DNA of 64,000 nucleotides from Linum tenue (taxonomy: Eukaryota; Streptophyta; Magnoliopsida; Malpighiales; Linaceae): positions 5,906,909-5,970,908 of the forward strand of contig CAMGYJ010000007.1 of the NCBI GenBank assembly GCA_946122785.1. The letters are read 5' to 3'. The notes under the pieces are model-generated. The model was not told the DNA's origin, made no database searches, and saw nothing but the letters and a program-made list of their open reading frames with translations. This document shows positions 34,591 through 44,924 of the stretch, piece by piece (positions within the stretch are counted from its first letter, which is position 1; every line of letters begins with the position of its first letter). Made by a program: the position numbers and the translations under genes.

Positions 34591-35251
34591 CCTACAAAGC
34601 CCACTGACTTACTTTTGCCCCCTTTATAAAGCCCACTAACGATTTGTTACCAAACAGACAGCCCAGCGCTACCTCCGTCGCTTTTCCTGTCCGTTCACCG
34701 CCTCCATCTCGAGTCTCGACTCGACACAACCCTGCCATCAGCTATCTCCTCCTCTATCTCCCACTCCCAAGTCGCCGATAATCCCCTCCCGTCGTTAAAC
34801 CCAAACCCCTGGTTCGAGCCACCCACGCTCGGTCGGGATTTGATCGTCGAATCTGTTAATCAGGAGGCGAGCGCACTGATTGATCGATTGCCCTAAGGAA
34901 TTGAGGTAATTGATTTTATCAGATTCGTCTACTTTTAGGGTTGACATGCTTCTCTCTCGTTTCTTTTTTCTTTTGCCTTGAATGCGTAAGGATGGTAGTG
35001 TAATTGCGTTAACCTAGAATATGGGTGAATTGTTGTAAATGGACGTAGGAAGGAAATTGATAGAACGGAAAGACATTTTTCCCCCTTTTCAGTTCAAAGA
35101 GATACCATATGATCTATATAACCATGAAGTCTTCTTTCTGTAGATATGTGTTGATTGAAACTATTGGATATATTTTATTTGTAATAGTTGCAACACTTTG
35201 AACACTTTCTCTGATGGGCACCTTCTCTCTTATGTAGAGTTAAGTCGGAAA
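34591..35251 (+). promoter_or_regulatory. Promoter and 5' region of the MAC5-like gene
   Basis: Contains AAGCCCACT repeats (34597 and 34630) and a C-rich leader at about 34670-34820. An intron in the 5' UTR is probable (donor around 34905, acceptor TTATGTAG near 35236), because DNA between them is T-rich and intron-like. This is inferred. Confidence 0.5.
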
Positions 35252-37458
35252 ATGGCACACAGATTACTGCGAGATGTTGAAGCTGATGGTTGGGAACGTT
35301 CAGACTTCCCTATTATCTGCGAGTCCTGTCTTGGTGACAATCCATATGTACGGATGGTATGATGCTTCTGCGCTTCAACATTAAAGTAGTTTCTGGTATT
35401 TTATTGTTATGCTGTAAAACCAATTTATCTAAACCCTTGACTATGGTTGGTTGCTGATGTGCAGACAAAAGCTCAATTTGATAAAGAGTGCAAGATATGT
35501 ACTCGTCCATTCACAGTTTTTAGGTGGAGGCCTGGCCGTGATGCAAGATATAAGAAAACTGAGATTTGCCAGACATGCTGTAAGCTAAAAAATGTTTGTC
35601 AAGTCTGCCTTCTGGATCTGGAGTATGGCTTGCCCGTTCAGGTTCGGGATACTGCCATGAGCATCAATGCAAATGATGCTATTCCAAAGAGTGATGTAAA
35701 CAGGGAGTATTTTGCTGAAGAGCACGATCGCAAGGTAAGTTTTATTGTTCAAAACTAATTAACCTTACATGGGTTGAACCATCATCTACTTTGTACTTGC
35801 ACTTTTCACTTTGTCTTTTTGGGGGGTCCATTTGATGTCATGTTGAAGTTTGATTCTCTTATTCTTGTATGCCCTTCTGAAACTAATTAACCTAAGATGT
35901 TTGAACCTGAGTCTGTTTGCAGTATTGCATCATAATCTGCAGTCGTACTAGTCACTTCTGTTTTCGATGATAAAATGTGCCTTTCTGAATTTTAATTGGG
36001 CTAATGTTGTATTCATTTATGAAATACAAGGCTTTTGTTTTGTCTTGGTGTGATCTATATTTTGCATTTGATGTCATTAGCACATAAGTATATAGCTGAA
36101 ATGTGCTCCAAGTGCTTCATACTAACTTGTGGTTTTATAAATTCTTGCAGGCCAGAGCTGGGATCGATTATGAATCTTCTTATGGAAAGGTTAGGCCAAA
36201 TGACACAATCATGAAGCTTCAAAGAACTTCACCGTACTACAAAAGGAACCGAGCACATGTTTGCAGTTTCTTCATCAGGGGTGAGTGCACACGTGGTGCT
36301 GAATGTCCTTACCGGCACGAAATGCCTGTAACTGGGGAGTTGTCGCAGCAAAATATAAAAGATCGTTACTATGGGTAAGTGCAGTTTCTTGCTGGTTGGG
36401 TCTGTGTTTTAATGTAAATTGATACCTGGGTGCAGCTATTGTGTCTCTTTACTTGTCATTTATTAGTTGAGGCATCTGATCTACCTTGTTCTTCCTAACA
36501 GAATTATCTCTAATGTGTTCATAACAAGAATTATATTCCTTTTCCCCCCCCTGGTTTCAGAGTTAATGATCCAGTGGCATTGAAACTTCTCAACAAGGCT
36601 GGTGAAATGCCGTCATTGGAACCCCCCGAGGACGAAAGCATAAGAACCCTGTACGTTGGTGGGCTTGATGCTAGAGTAAGTGAGCAGGATCTAAGGGACA
36701 ATTTCTATGCACATGGTGAGATTGAATCCGTCAAAATGGTGACTCAACGAGCTATTGCCTTCGTGACGTATACAACAAGAGAAGGAGCAGAGAAAGCTGC
36801 CGAGGAACTGTCGAACAAACTAGTAATCAAGGGTCTGAGGCTGAAGCTCATGTGGGGGAGGCCTCAAGCACCAAAACCGGATCTCGACCTCTCAGAGGAA
36901 GCGAGGCAGCAGGCGCTCATGGCTCACGGCGGGATGCTTCCTCGTGCGTTGGTATCCCAACAACAACAGAACCTCCCTCCCGGTACTGCTCCCGATCAGC
37001 CTCAACAACCGATGCAGTACTTCAACATCCCACTTCCTCAACAGCAGCAAGAAAGAGCGTTCTACCCGTCCATGGATCCCCAGAGAATGGGCGCTGTAAT
37101 TCCTTCACAGGATGGAGGGGCTTCAAGTAGTTCATCTGGCGAGAACAGACCTGGTGGGGAGACACAGCAGCAGCAGCCTAATCATCACTACCCTTATCAA
37201 GGAATGGCTCGTCCTCCCCCTCCGCATGGTCAGTTTCAGCAGCAACACCATTATCCACCTCCTCCGTACGGGTATATGCAGCGGCCGCAGCCGCAGTATC
37301 AGCAGTATCCTCCAGCAGCAGCTTACCCATCAGGGATGCCTCCACCGCAGCAGGCTAGCCAGCAGCAATACCAACATTTTGCAGCTCCACCACCTCCAAG
37401 GCCTGCTGCAGCTCCCGAGTCTTCATCAGGTGCACCTGCTCCTCAATCAAACCAGTGA
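35252..37458 (+). CDS. MAC5A: CCCH zinc finger and RRM protein, MAC5/RBM22 (Ecm2/Cwc2) family
   Basis: RNA-binding component of the spliceosome-associated MOS4/NineTeen complex; homologues contact U6 snRNA near the catalytic core and affect splicing, miRNA biogenesis and immunity. Four exons join in phase to 498 aa: 35252-35356, 35465-35734, 36151-36374, 36561-37458. An N-terminal CxxC zinc-binding region ([41 protein letters not shown]) is nearly identical to the Arabidopsis protein from memory. A CCCH finger (C163, C171, C177, H181) follows, then an RRM from about residue 228 ([22 protein letters not shown]). The long C-terminus is rich in Gln and Pro and low in complexity. Arabidopsis MAC5A/B (At1g07360, At2g29580) are the closest relatives; which one is not resolved. 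Confidence 0.93.
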
Positions 37459-37895
37459 AAATTTACAGTCCAGATGTGGATATTGTCATAGCCGAAGCCG
37501 TCTCTTGCTGTAATTGTGTTGTTATTTTACAGTCCGGATGTGGAAGTTTAGAAATGAAGGGTGGCTAAGCCTAAGGCTGAACATGCTAAACAAGAACAAG
37601 GGGCACAATTTGTCTTCATCTGTGTTTCCCTGTTATAACGATGGAAGGTTTTGGCATGTGATTTAAATTGGGATTCACAATTCCTCCCGTGTACTGTATT
37701 CTTTATTATTACAGTTGTCCCATTTCCGTTTATACCAAAATTACTATTTACCGTCAACTTTTCCCTCCCGCGGCCACCGCATTGTCTTGTGAAATATGGA
37801 ACAATGGTGATGGATATAGTTAGGCCGTAGAACACACAAATCAGACGGAATTGATTTGAAACAAACACAAATCAGACGGAAATTTTGATGATTAC
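37459..37895. other. MAC5 3' flank
   Basis: 3' UTR followed by a spacer with a short direct repeat (ACACAAATCAGACGGAA twice, about 37836-37881). No gene recognised. Confidence 0.55.
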
Positions 37896-38211
37896 CTTTC
37901 TGCTCATGGTCCAAACAACTTCTGTGCATGGTGGGACAGTGAGGGAGCCAATGTATCTATAGTACTTCTTGCCTCCGATCTTGATCTCTCTAGGGTCCAT
38001 CACACCCATTTCCTTCTCAATCTCTTCCTTCTTGTTCTTGTCCATCTCGTCGTGCTCAATGGATTTAATGTCCTTAATCAATTTGGATAGGAAATGGTCT
38101 GGGCTGCCAGCCTTATACAGCACACCCACAACAGCAATCCCCTTCGTCTCTGGATTTAAATGGACCATATGGAGCTCCATATCATAACTGCCATGGACAG
38201 TTGTTAGAAAC
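37896..38211 (-). pseudogene. Alpha-carbonic anhydrase fragment cut by an LTR element
   Basis: The minus-strand frame reads GSYDMELHMVHLNPETKGIA, then VVGVLYKAGSPDHFLSKL and YYRYIGSLTVPPCTEVVWT. These are the C-terminal half of an alpha-type carbonic anhydrase: the ELHMVH zinc-ligand strand, and SLTVPPCTE of the active-site wall. A splice donor follows AGAAAG at 37896. The upstream half, with the HWH zinc ligands and signal peptide, is missing: the frame runs straight into the LTR at 38202-38209. The final exon is not seen downstream. The fragment is therefore non-functional as an enzyme. Confidence 0.8.
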
Positions 38212-38609
38212 AAAAGTTTCTAACGGTTATGAGATTAGGGGAATTAGCTAGATCAATTAGGGATTGGTCAAGCTAGGGATTGAGAATTGGAGAATTTAGG
38301 AAGAAGAGAGGGGAAAAGAGGCTGCTGCCGCGCAGCAAGGAAGAAGAAGGGAGAGGGGTCGGCGCAAGAGGGGGAGAGAGAGAGAGAGAGAGTGATTAGT
38401 TTTAGGTTTTCTGTAATTGATTGCTTAATCCCAAAATAACACCCTACTACAGAATATATAATCTGCCAATTCTCTAACTCCTACCCACGTTAATAAAATG
38501 CAACAATCGACTCCCTGCCTATTGCTAAATACCCCAAATGATCCCCCAATTATCAAAGACCGACAATAATACGAAATAACAAAAAGCTGCAAATTGTTTG
38601 TTTCTAACA
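38202..38609 (-). repeat. 3' LTR of the gag-only element
   Basis: 408 bp, near-identical to 40803-41211. Contains a GA microsatellite (about 38372-38392) whose length differs between the LTRs. Confidence 0.93.
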
Positions 38610-38639
38610 TCCCTGCCTCCTTGGAAAGCAACCTTGTCC

Positions 38640-40739
38640 TCAAGGTTGAGGCTTCTCTTGCTCCGCTCCTGCGTCCTCTGCAACTTCATCCTCTGCCTCG
38701 TCTTCCCATCTCCCCACCAGAAACATCAAATCAGGCTTTCCACACTTGTGGCCGAAGGTGAACCTCTCGTCACAGTTAAAACATTTTCCTTCCCGCCTCT
38801 TCTGCTCGATCTCAGCAGGGGATAACCTAGTGAATCCCTTGGGTGGTGGCCTAGGTCCTGCTCGAATGGCCGCGGAGGGTGGACCAGCCGTCGCACCCCC
38901 TCCCGTGCTCGGACCCGGCGCTGATGACCCCGCCCCGTTGCTCGGCCCGCTACCACTGCCCCCTCCGCTCGGCTTCTGATATCGGCCTATCACTCCCCGC
39001 CAGCTAGCCAGCTCCTCCTCCTTATTACCTGCAAGACGGAAAACAGCTCGAAGTGAATCGGGCTCAAATACCCGGACCGCCGCTGCAATCTCCGGACGGA
39101 GTCCCGCCATGCATAAGCCCACCAATGTCTCCTCCGGGACGCCCTTGCATTGGTTACCCAATTTGAAGAACTCAGCTCTATACTCTGCCACCGTTCCTGT
39201 CTGGCGCAGCTTGGCCAACTGCTCTGGAGCCCATCCTTCTGGCATGCCGAACTGGTACCTCAACTCCTCCTTAAACATAGGCCAAGTGATTAGCGTATGA
39301 GCTTCAGCATAGGTCCGCTCCATCCACTCCCACCACTGCAGTGCATCCCCCTCCAAGTAGAAGGATGCCAGCTGAGCCTTCCGTTCTTCCCTAGTGGGAT
39401 GGTTCTTGAACCATCGTTCCGCGGAATATATCCACAGAACTGCATCCTCACGACCATTAAATTTTGGAAACTCAATGGTAGGGGGTTTAGCTCTAAATAC
39501 CATATCATCTTCGTCTTCACCTCCCCGAGAATAACCGGCGTGCCTTCCATAGCCTTGGGCCCCACTGTGATAGTGCTGCGAGAATCGCGGTTCCCCTTCA
39601 TAACCCCGGTCATCTTCTTCCTCCTCCAGATATCTCGTTCTTCGGCCCCACTCATTCATCTGCCTTTGGTCACCTGTTCCCGCTCTCATCGGTTCCTTGC
39701 CGGTGCCTCGCTGACTCACAAAAGGAGGGTGAGTGCCGCTGTATTGGTCGAATTGGCCTTGGGAAGCTGGGTTCTGCCTGCTGCCCGCCCCCCTGCGCGC
39801 CCTATCTGCTGTCCCGGTTCGACCATGGTTCAACCCAGTCCGGTTCGACCGGTTTCGGTCCAACCGGGTTCGATCCGCCCGCTGGGGGCCCGGCTCGGCC
39901 CTGCTCGGCTGACGTACTCACCCCGGCCCGGTGGACCCCGGCCCATGGCGCTTGGCCGCCCCATCTCCCAGCCGCGGCCCGCCTCTCGCCGTCCTCCGCC
40001 CGGCCCGCCTTCCATCCCGGCCCGGCCCACCTGACTGCCCTCGTCCTTTCTGTAATCCGCCCCTGGCCAATTCAACTCGTTAGGCCATGGCCCGTGATCA
40101 TACTCCTGCTCCAGGTCCACCAACTCTTCCCCGTCCAGGCCCGTTTGCAGATCCGGTTCCACGTACTCGGCCATCTTGGCCTTGCCACGCGCGCGTGCCA
40201 TCTCCTGGGCCGATGGGGTCGGCAATAGCCCATCCTTGACTGTTGGGCCGAAGGAGACTTGGCCCGCACGCGACCCGGGTGGCCGGCTAGGGTTGGCCGC
40301 CGCCCCGTTCCTCTCACCTGAGCCATCCGCCGAGGGCTGTGCGACGCCTTGGCCGCTGAACGCCCCTACCGAGGCGGAGTCCTCCCCCGGCGCGTCTCCC
40401 TCCATCTGCGGCTGCCCGCCGCCGCCAGCTCCGGCCCCGCCTTTCTTCCAGGCCTCCGTCAGGCTGCTCATTTGCCCCTGCAGCGCCTCCACCGCCGCCA
40501 ACAAGGCATCAAGGGTGCGACCGTAATCCCTAGCCCTCACCTGCAGCCCCTTCAATTCCTCCTCCACCCGCGCTTGCCTCTCCGCTTGCGTCTCCACGAC
40601 GTTTCTTCAGCTCCTCGATCCCTGTCAGATCCTCCACCGCCCCGTCGAACCCTCCGTCACCTGCATCGGCGCCTTTCTCACTTGCCTGGGCCGCCTTCTC
40701 CGCCTTCTCTGCTGCTTTCATGGACTTCGTCGATACCAT
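38640..40739 (-). pseudogene. Ty3/gypsy-type gag, frameshifted into three pieces
   Basis: Three overlapping minus-strand frames form one gag. The pieces are: 40739-40530 (MVSTKSMKAAEKAEKAAQAS); 40597-39830 (coiled-coil-like QVRARDYGRTLDALLAAVEA, then Gly/Pro-rich); and 39863-38640, the capsid domain (PKFNGREDAVLWIYSAERWF, FYLEGDALQWWEWMERT, EYRAEFFKLGNQC). A zinc knuckle CFNCDERFTFGHKC and an acidic tail follow. Two apparent frameshifts separate the pieces. A working relative would make particles but depend on another element for reverse transcription and integration. Confidence 0.85.
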
Positions 40740-40802
40740 TGTTATCTTCCCTGGTTCAAGAGCTCAAAAGAACTCACTCTCGAGCCAGGCTCTGATACCA
40801 GA

Positions 40803-41211
40803 TGTTAGAAACAAAGTTTCTAACGGTTATGAGATTAGGGGAATTAGCTAGATCAATTAGGGATTGATCAAGCTAGGGATTGGGAATTGGAGAATTTAGG
40901 AAGAAGAGAGGGGAAAAGAGGCTGCTGCCGCGCAGCAAGGAAGAAGAAGGGAGAGGGGTCGGCGCAAGAGGGAGAGAGAGAGAGAGAGAGAGAGTGATTA
41001 GTTTTAGATTTTCTGTAATTGATTGCTTAATCCCAAAATAACACCCTACTGCAGAATATATAATCTGCCAATTCTCTAACTCCTACCCACATTAATAAAA
41101 TGCAACAATCGACTCCGTGCCTATTGCTAAATACCCCAAATGATCCCCCAATTATCAAAGACCGACAATAATACGAAATAACAAAAAGCTGCAAATTGTT
41201 TGTTTCTAACA
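40803..41211 (-). repeat. 5' LTR of the gag-only element
   Basis: 409 bp, bounded by TGTTAGAAAC and GTTTCTAACA. On the minus strand it is followed after 2 bases by the tRNA-iMet primer site. Confidence 0.93.
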
Positions 41212-41930
41212 ACCATACTTAAATCAATCATTTGATTCGAGATATTATGAGGATACAAACACGAGACCATCAAGGTAAATACCTCCTGCCATTGACGGTT
41301 TCATGTCGTAACTTTTGTCGGCCTAGTTTGTAATCTTTGTAAATTGATTTGTAATGTTTATTTTATTCGGTTTATAATGTTTATTCTTTTAGTTTGTCAT
41401 TTTTGTCTATCAAATTTGTATACATTGTAGTTCGTAAAAATTGTAATGTTTATACCAATTCGGTTGTATTGTTTATTATTCTTGTTTGTCATCTTTCTCT
41501 ATTACATTTGTAACGTTTGTTAGCTTTGTTATTTTGTAAGGTTTGTCGGTGTCTTTTGTAATGTTTGTAAGCTTTGTAATGTTTGATTGTCTATTTTGTA
41601 TACTTATATATTATGATTTGTATACTTTGTATTCATTTGTAATGAAATGATAGTAACATAGTACACAAAGCGTACTAAAAGTACAAATTATCATTACTTA
41701 CAATACAAATCGACATGACTTGCATCACAAATCAATACAACTAAAGTATACAAATTAATATTACAAAGCATACAAACTATGTTATAAATATATATAAATC
41801 GTAATGACATTATGTACAAAGATACTGACAATACAAATGTATAACACTTGCATTACAAATCACAATGACATTATGTACAAAGATACTAACAATACAAAAT
41901 GTATAACACTTACATAAAAAAATATCATCG
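41212..41930. repeat. AT-rich composite repeat with opposed TTTGTAA/ACAAA halves
   Basis: The left half (41320-41640) is dense in TTTGTAATGTTT-like words and the right half (41650-41930) in their complements, an imperfect large inverted repeat. Inside the right half a 61-bp direct repeat (AATGACATTATGTACAAAGA at 41803 and 41864) is present. This resembles the long terminal arms of a non-autonomous DNA transposon, but no TSD is found. Confidence 0.5.
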
Positions 41931-42410
41931 AATCCCTCGCCTCCTCCCCCGCTGCCGCCGAATCTCTCTCCATCGTCGTTGTTGCCTCTCTCTATCTCTC
42001 CATCGCCTCTGCCGCCTCTCTCTCATCCATCGTTGCCGCCGTTGTCGTTCTCCGACTCTCTCATCTCATCGCAAGTCTCTATCTCTCCATCGCCTCTGCC
42101 GCCTCTCTCTCATCCATCGTTGCCGCCGTTGTCGTTCTCCGACAAATTCGCCGCCTTTGACGGTGTTTCTCTCTCCTCCACCACCGTCGTTGACGTCGCT
42201 TCTCTCTCCTCCACTGTCGTCGTCGCCGCCATTACTCCTCCACCGTCGTCGTCGCCGCCATCTCTCTCTCCACCAACGTTGCCACCTCTCTCTCTCCTCC
42301 ACCGGCGGTGGAATTTTTCCCGCCATGTCTTTCTCTCTCTCTCCTCTGGACATCACAACAATAAAGGGGAAAGGAGGAGACGGTTGGAGAGAAAAAAATG
42401 AATAATAAAT
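41930..42410. repeat. CT-rich low-complexity DNA with an 87-bp tandem repeat
   Basis: A block of about 67 bp starting TCTCTATCTCTCCATCGCC occurs identically at 41989 and 42076. The surroundings are CTCTCTC and CCGCCG-rich, giving long meaningless open frames in several phases. No gene is supported. Confidence 0.65.
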
Positions 42411-42596
42411 AATACAAAACTAAAAATAAGAGTTAATGAATTTCTAATAATACCAAAACTACCCTTTTCATTTAATAATAATTCATTACTTTATCTGAAA
42501 TAATCTGGACCATTAGATCAATCCAAAGGTTAAGGGGGGCTTAGTCAAGTGACTAAGGACCCCCTAGTCATGGGATCCGCACTCCCTGTCAAGTAG

Positions 42597-43269
42597 GGAT
42601 GGCAACAAAACCCGAACCCACGGGTACCCACCCGACCCAACCCGGTCAACGCGGGTAAAATCCGTGTTGACGGGTTTTGGGCCGGGTTTGGGTTTAAACC
42701 CGTTCACTATTCATCGGGTTGGGTTGGGTTTGGGTTTAGGTAAACCCGGCCCATGGGTACCCGCCCACACCCATATAATTAATTGTCTCGATATTTAACA
42801 ACTAATCTTATTTATGTTTGTGGAGACATGTCTAATTTTTTCTTTTGAGTTGTGTAAAATGAAGTTGATGTTATCGAGTGGAGAGTGAAGAAACTTAATT
42901 GAAAGAAAGAAGCTTTCAATTAATCATGTTATTTATGGATAATTTGTGATTTGCTTCAATTTTCTTGAGTTTTCTAGATTGGTGTTGAACAATTTTTATA
43001 GTTAATTTGTGATTTGCTTGAATTTTCTAGAATTGTGTTTTATATATGGATAATTTATATTGAGAGATTGATATTTGACTTTAATTTTGATAGGAACTTG
43101 TTATTGTAAATTTTTCACGACAAAACTCATGGGTACCCATAAACCCGCGAATACCCAGCGGGTTGGGTTGGGTTTGAGTTTTTCAAACCCAGTGGGTTTT
43201 ACCCCGGTTTTTTTTTCACGGATAAACCCATGGATTTGAACCCGACCCAACCCAACCCATTGCCATCCC
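42597..43269. mobile_element. hAT-like MITE with GGGATGGCAA ends, about 673 bp
   Basis: The left end GGGATGGCAAC and right end GTTGCCATCCC-like (CATTGCCATCCC) are inverted. Next to each are repeats of ACCCGACCCAACCC/GGGTTGGGTTGGG and GGGTACCC. Related by end sequence to 45869-46347. Its flanks do not show a clear 8-bp TSD, so ends may have decayed. Confidence 0.65.
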
Positions 43270-43398
43270 GAGCTTCTCGACCATGCGCCACATGATCTGC
43301 ATCTCCTGCTGCTCCATCTCCCCGACCATCGTGGCCTCGGTGGCAGCCACGAGGAAGAGGAGGAGGAATGCCGCCGCTGCCTAGCTCAGTTTTGCCAT
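43270..43398 (-). pseudogene. Secreted-protein gene remnant
   Basis: Minus strand from ATG 43398: MAKLS, a TAG stop, then AAAAFLLLFLVAATEATM, a textbook signal peptide, followed by VGEMEQQEMQIMWRMVEKL. The hAT-like MITE then cuts off the rest. The Gln/Met-rich mature start is vaguely like 2S seed albumins, but no cysteine is present, so I do not assign a family. Non-functional because of the stop and truncation. Confidence 0.5.
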
Positions 43399-43498
43399 TG
43401 TGGAATAATGTTAGAAGTGAAGTGGGTTCTTTACACTTTTGCGTTTTGAGGTTTGGTTTTAGTTTGTATGATGGAGATGAAGGGTTTTGCTTTTGCAT

Positions 43499-43690
43499 GA
43501 GGAGTACGTGTCGGTGGAGGGTCAGAGTTTTGGGGTGTGAAGGGTGGAAGATGGGTGACACGTTGGTTTTTGTGGGCTGACACGTATTGATCGGATGTGC
43601 ATGCAGACGCGGCTGAAAGTCTCTGTGCATGATGACATGGACAGTGGGCCATTTTTGTTCTTCTTTTTTCTGAAGACTCTTGGCTGACAT
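43499..43690 (+). repeat. Segment paralogous to 45817-46460
   Basis: Shares GGAGTACGTGT, GGTCAGAGTTT, GGAAGATGGGTGACACGTTG, ACACGTATTG, CGCGGCT.AAAGTCTCTG and GACATGGACAGTGGG with 45817-46460. It lacks the hAT element present there and has a single GTGTGAAG (43535-43542) at that point. Confidence 0.8.
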
Positions 43691-44106
43691 GGATCAAATG
43701 GATTGGATCTAATGGATTCGTGGATTGGATCTAATGGATTCGTGGATTAATCCATGAATCCAAATGACATCCAACGCTTGGACCAAAATGTAAAATTTGA
43801 AAAGTTTTGGTACCGAAATGTCATAATGAAAATTTTTAGGTACCAAAATGTAATTTTCCAATGATATTTTTCGTATAAAAATATAAATTTTAGGTACCAA
43901 AATGTAAAATATAAAAAATATAGGTACCAAATCATAATTTGCCATTTGGATCCATGAATTGATCCATGAATCCACCAATCCATGGATTGATCCATGAATC
44001 CACCAATCCAATTGGATTTGGATCAAATGGATTGGATTACGTGGGTAATTTGGTGGATGGATTGGATTGGATTCATGGATTTGGATCCTAATTGCCACCT
44101 CTAGTT
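43690..44106. mobile_element. MITE-like repeat, TTGCCACCTCTAG end
   Basis: Dense in GGATTGGAT/ATCCATGAATCC words in opposite orientation at the two ends, with internal GGTACCAAAATGTAA repeats. The right terminus is TTGCCACCTCTAG, a widespread plant hAT-type end. The matching left terminus is not visible, so it is probably truncated. Confidence 0.55.
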
Positions 44107-44850
44107 CTGTGAATTGCAGGCGTCAAGGGAGGATGACCAGTTTGGGCGATTCCTTGTTGCCCTGTGGTTTATCTGGGACCAAAGGAACAGCCAATTATGG
44201 AATAAACGAAAGTTTGAGGAGTGGAAATCATGGCTAGAGCAGAATCATGGCTAGATGAATACCTGGATTTGCAGCGAAGAAGCCCAGCTCCGACATCTCG
44301 AACACCAGATCGATGGACACCGCCAGTGCATGTGAATTTCAAAATTAATGTGGATGCAGCCTGTATTTCGAAAAGGGGGAACTGGTTTGGAAGTGGTGGT
44401 TAGGGATAAGGAGGGTCGCTTTCTTTTGGCTGCGGTGAGAAGGACACGTCGGCAATGGTCATCTGAGGTTGTAGAGGCGATGGCGGTGAGCTATGGTTTG
44501 GAAATGGCGAAGCGTTTCGGCTATCTCCCTGGGCTGATTGAAACGGACTGCCAGGTGATAGCCAACTATCTACGTGGCTCATCGCCGTCCATACTTGAAG
44601 CAGGCCGGATCTGCTGCGAAATAAGGGATGAAGCCCAATTGTTAAGTGGGGTGGAATGGAGTTGTGTGGGCCGAGATGCAAATAGACCAGCCCATGTCAT
44701 GGCCCATATAGAGTGTAGATGGGATGAGGAAGAGGTGTGGGTGGATAGACCACCAGTTTTTCTATGTTCTTGTTTGATTGATGACACTGTGTCGTCAAAT
44801 TCTTCTCATTAATAAAATCTAGCAGATATGTTTATCAAAAAATAAAAAAA
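44107..44850 (+). mobile_element. 5'-truncated LINE with RNase H-like domain and poly(A) tail
   Basis: Starts with a decayed zf-RVT-like region (LVALWFIWDQRNSQLWNK). An RNase H-like domain in two frames follows: KINVDAACISKRGNWFG, then after a +1 shift near 44390 VVRDKEGRFLLAAVRR, EVVEAMAVSYGLEMAKRFGY, IETDCQVIANYLRG and RDANRPAHVMAH. All four acidic or His active-site segments are recognisable. Ends in an A-rich tail (44845-44858). A frameshift and loss of RT show it is dead. Confidence 0.82.
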
Positions 44851-44924
44851 TAAAAAAAGGGATATTGGATACCAATGGTAGGCGGATTTACCGGTACGGA
44901 ATGAGATTTGAGCTATCAGTGCTA

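Larger units (their letters stand above)
38202..41211 (-). mobile_element. Gag-only LTR retrotransposon (TR-GAG type), 3.0 kb
   Basis: Two LTRs, 38202-38609 and 40803-41211, are bounded by TGTTAGAAAC and GTTTCTAACA and differ by only about six substitutions plus short indels. On the minus strand the right LTR is the 5' LTR. Two bases inside it is the primer site TGGTATCAGAGCC (complement at about 40788-40800). The left LTR is preceded by a purine-rich tract, AAGGAGGCAGGGA. The 2.2-kb interior encodes only a gypsy-type gag, which stops 31 bp before the 3' LTR; no protease, RT or integrase is present. No matching TSD: the 5 bases outside are ACAGT and ACCAT. Confidence 0.9.

Noticed and set aside
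41212..41340. Upstream alpha-carbonic anhydrase exon on the far side of the gag-only element
   Set aside because: The minus strand has YDMKPSMAGGIYLDG, faintly like the family, but it is followed by a stop and lacks the HWH zinc ligands. The similarity is too weak to claim.
41899..42405. Ser/Pro- or Arg-rich ORFs of 140-168 codons
   Set aside because: They arise from CTCTCT and CCGCCG microsatellite-like DNA in overlapping frames, with no family similarity.
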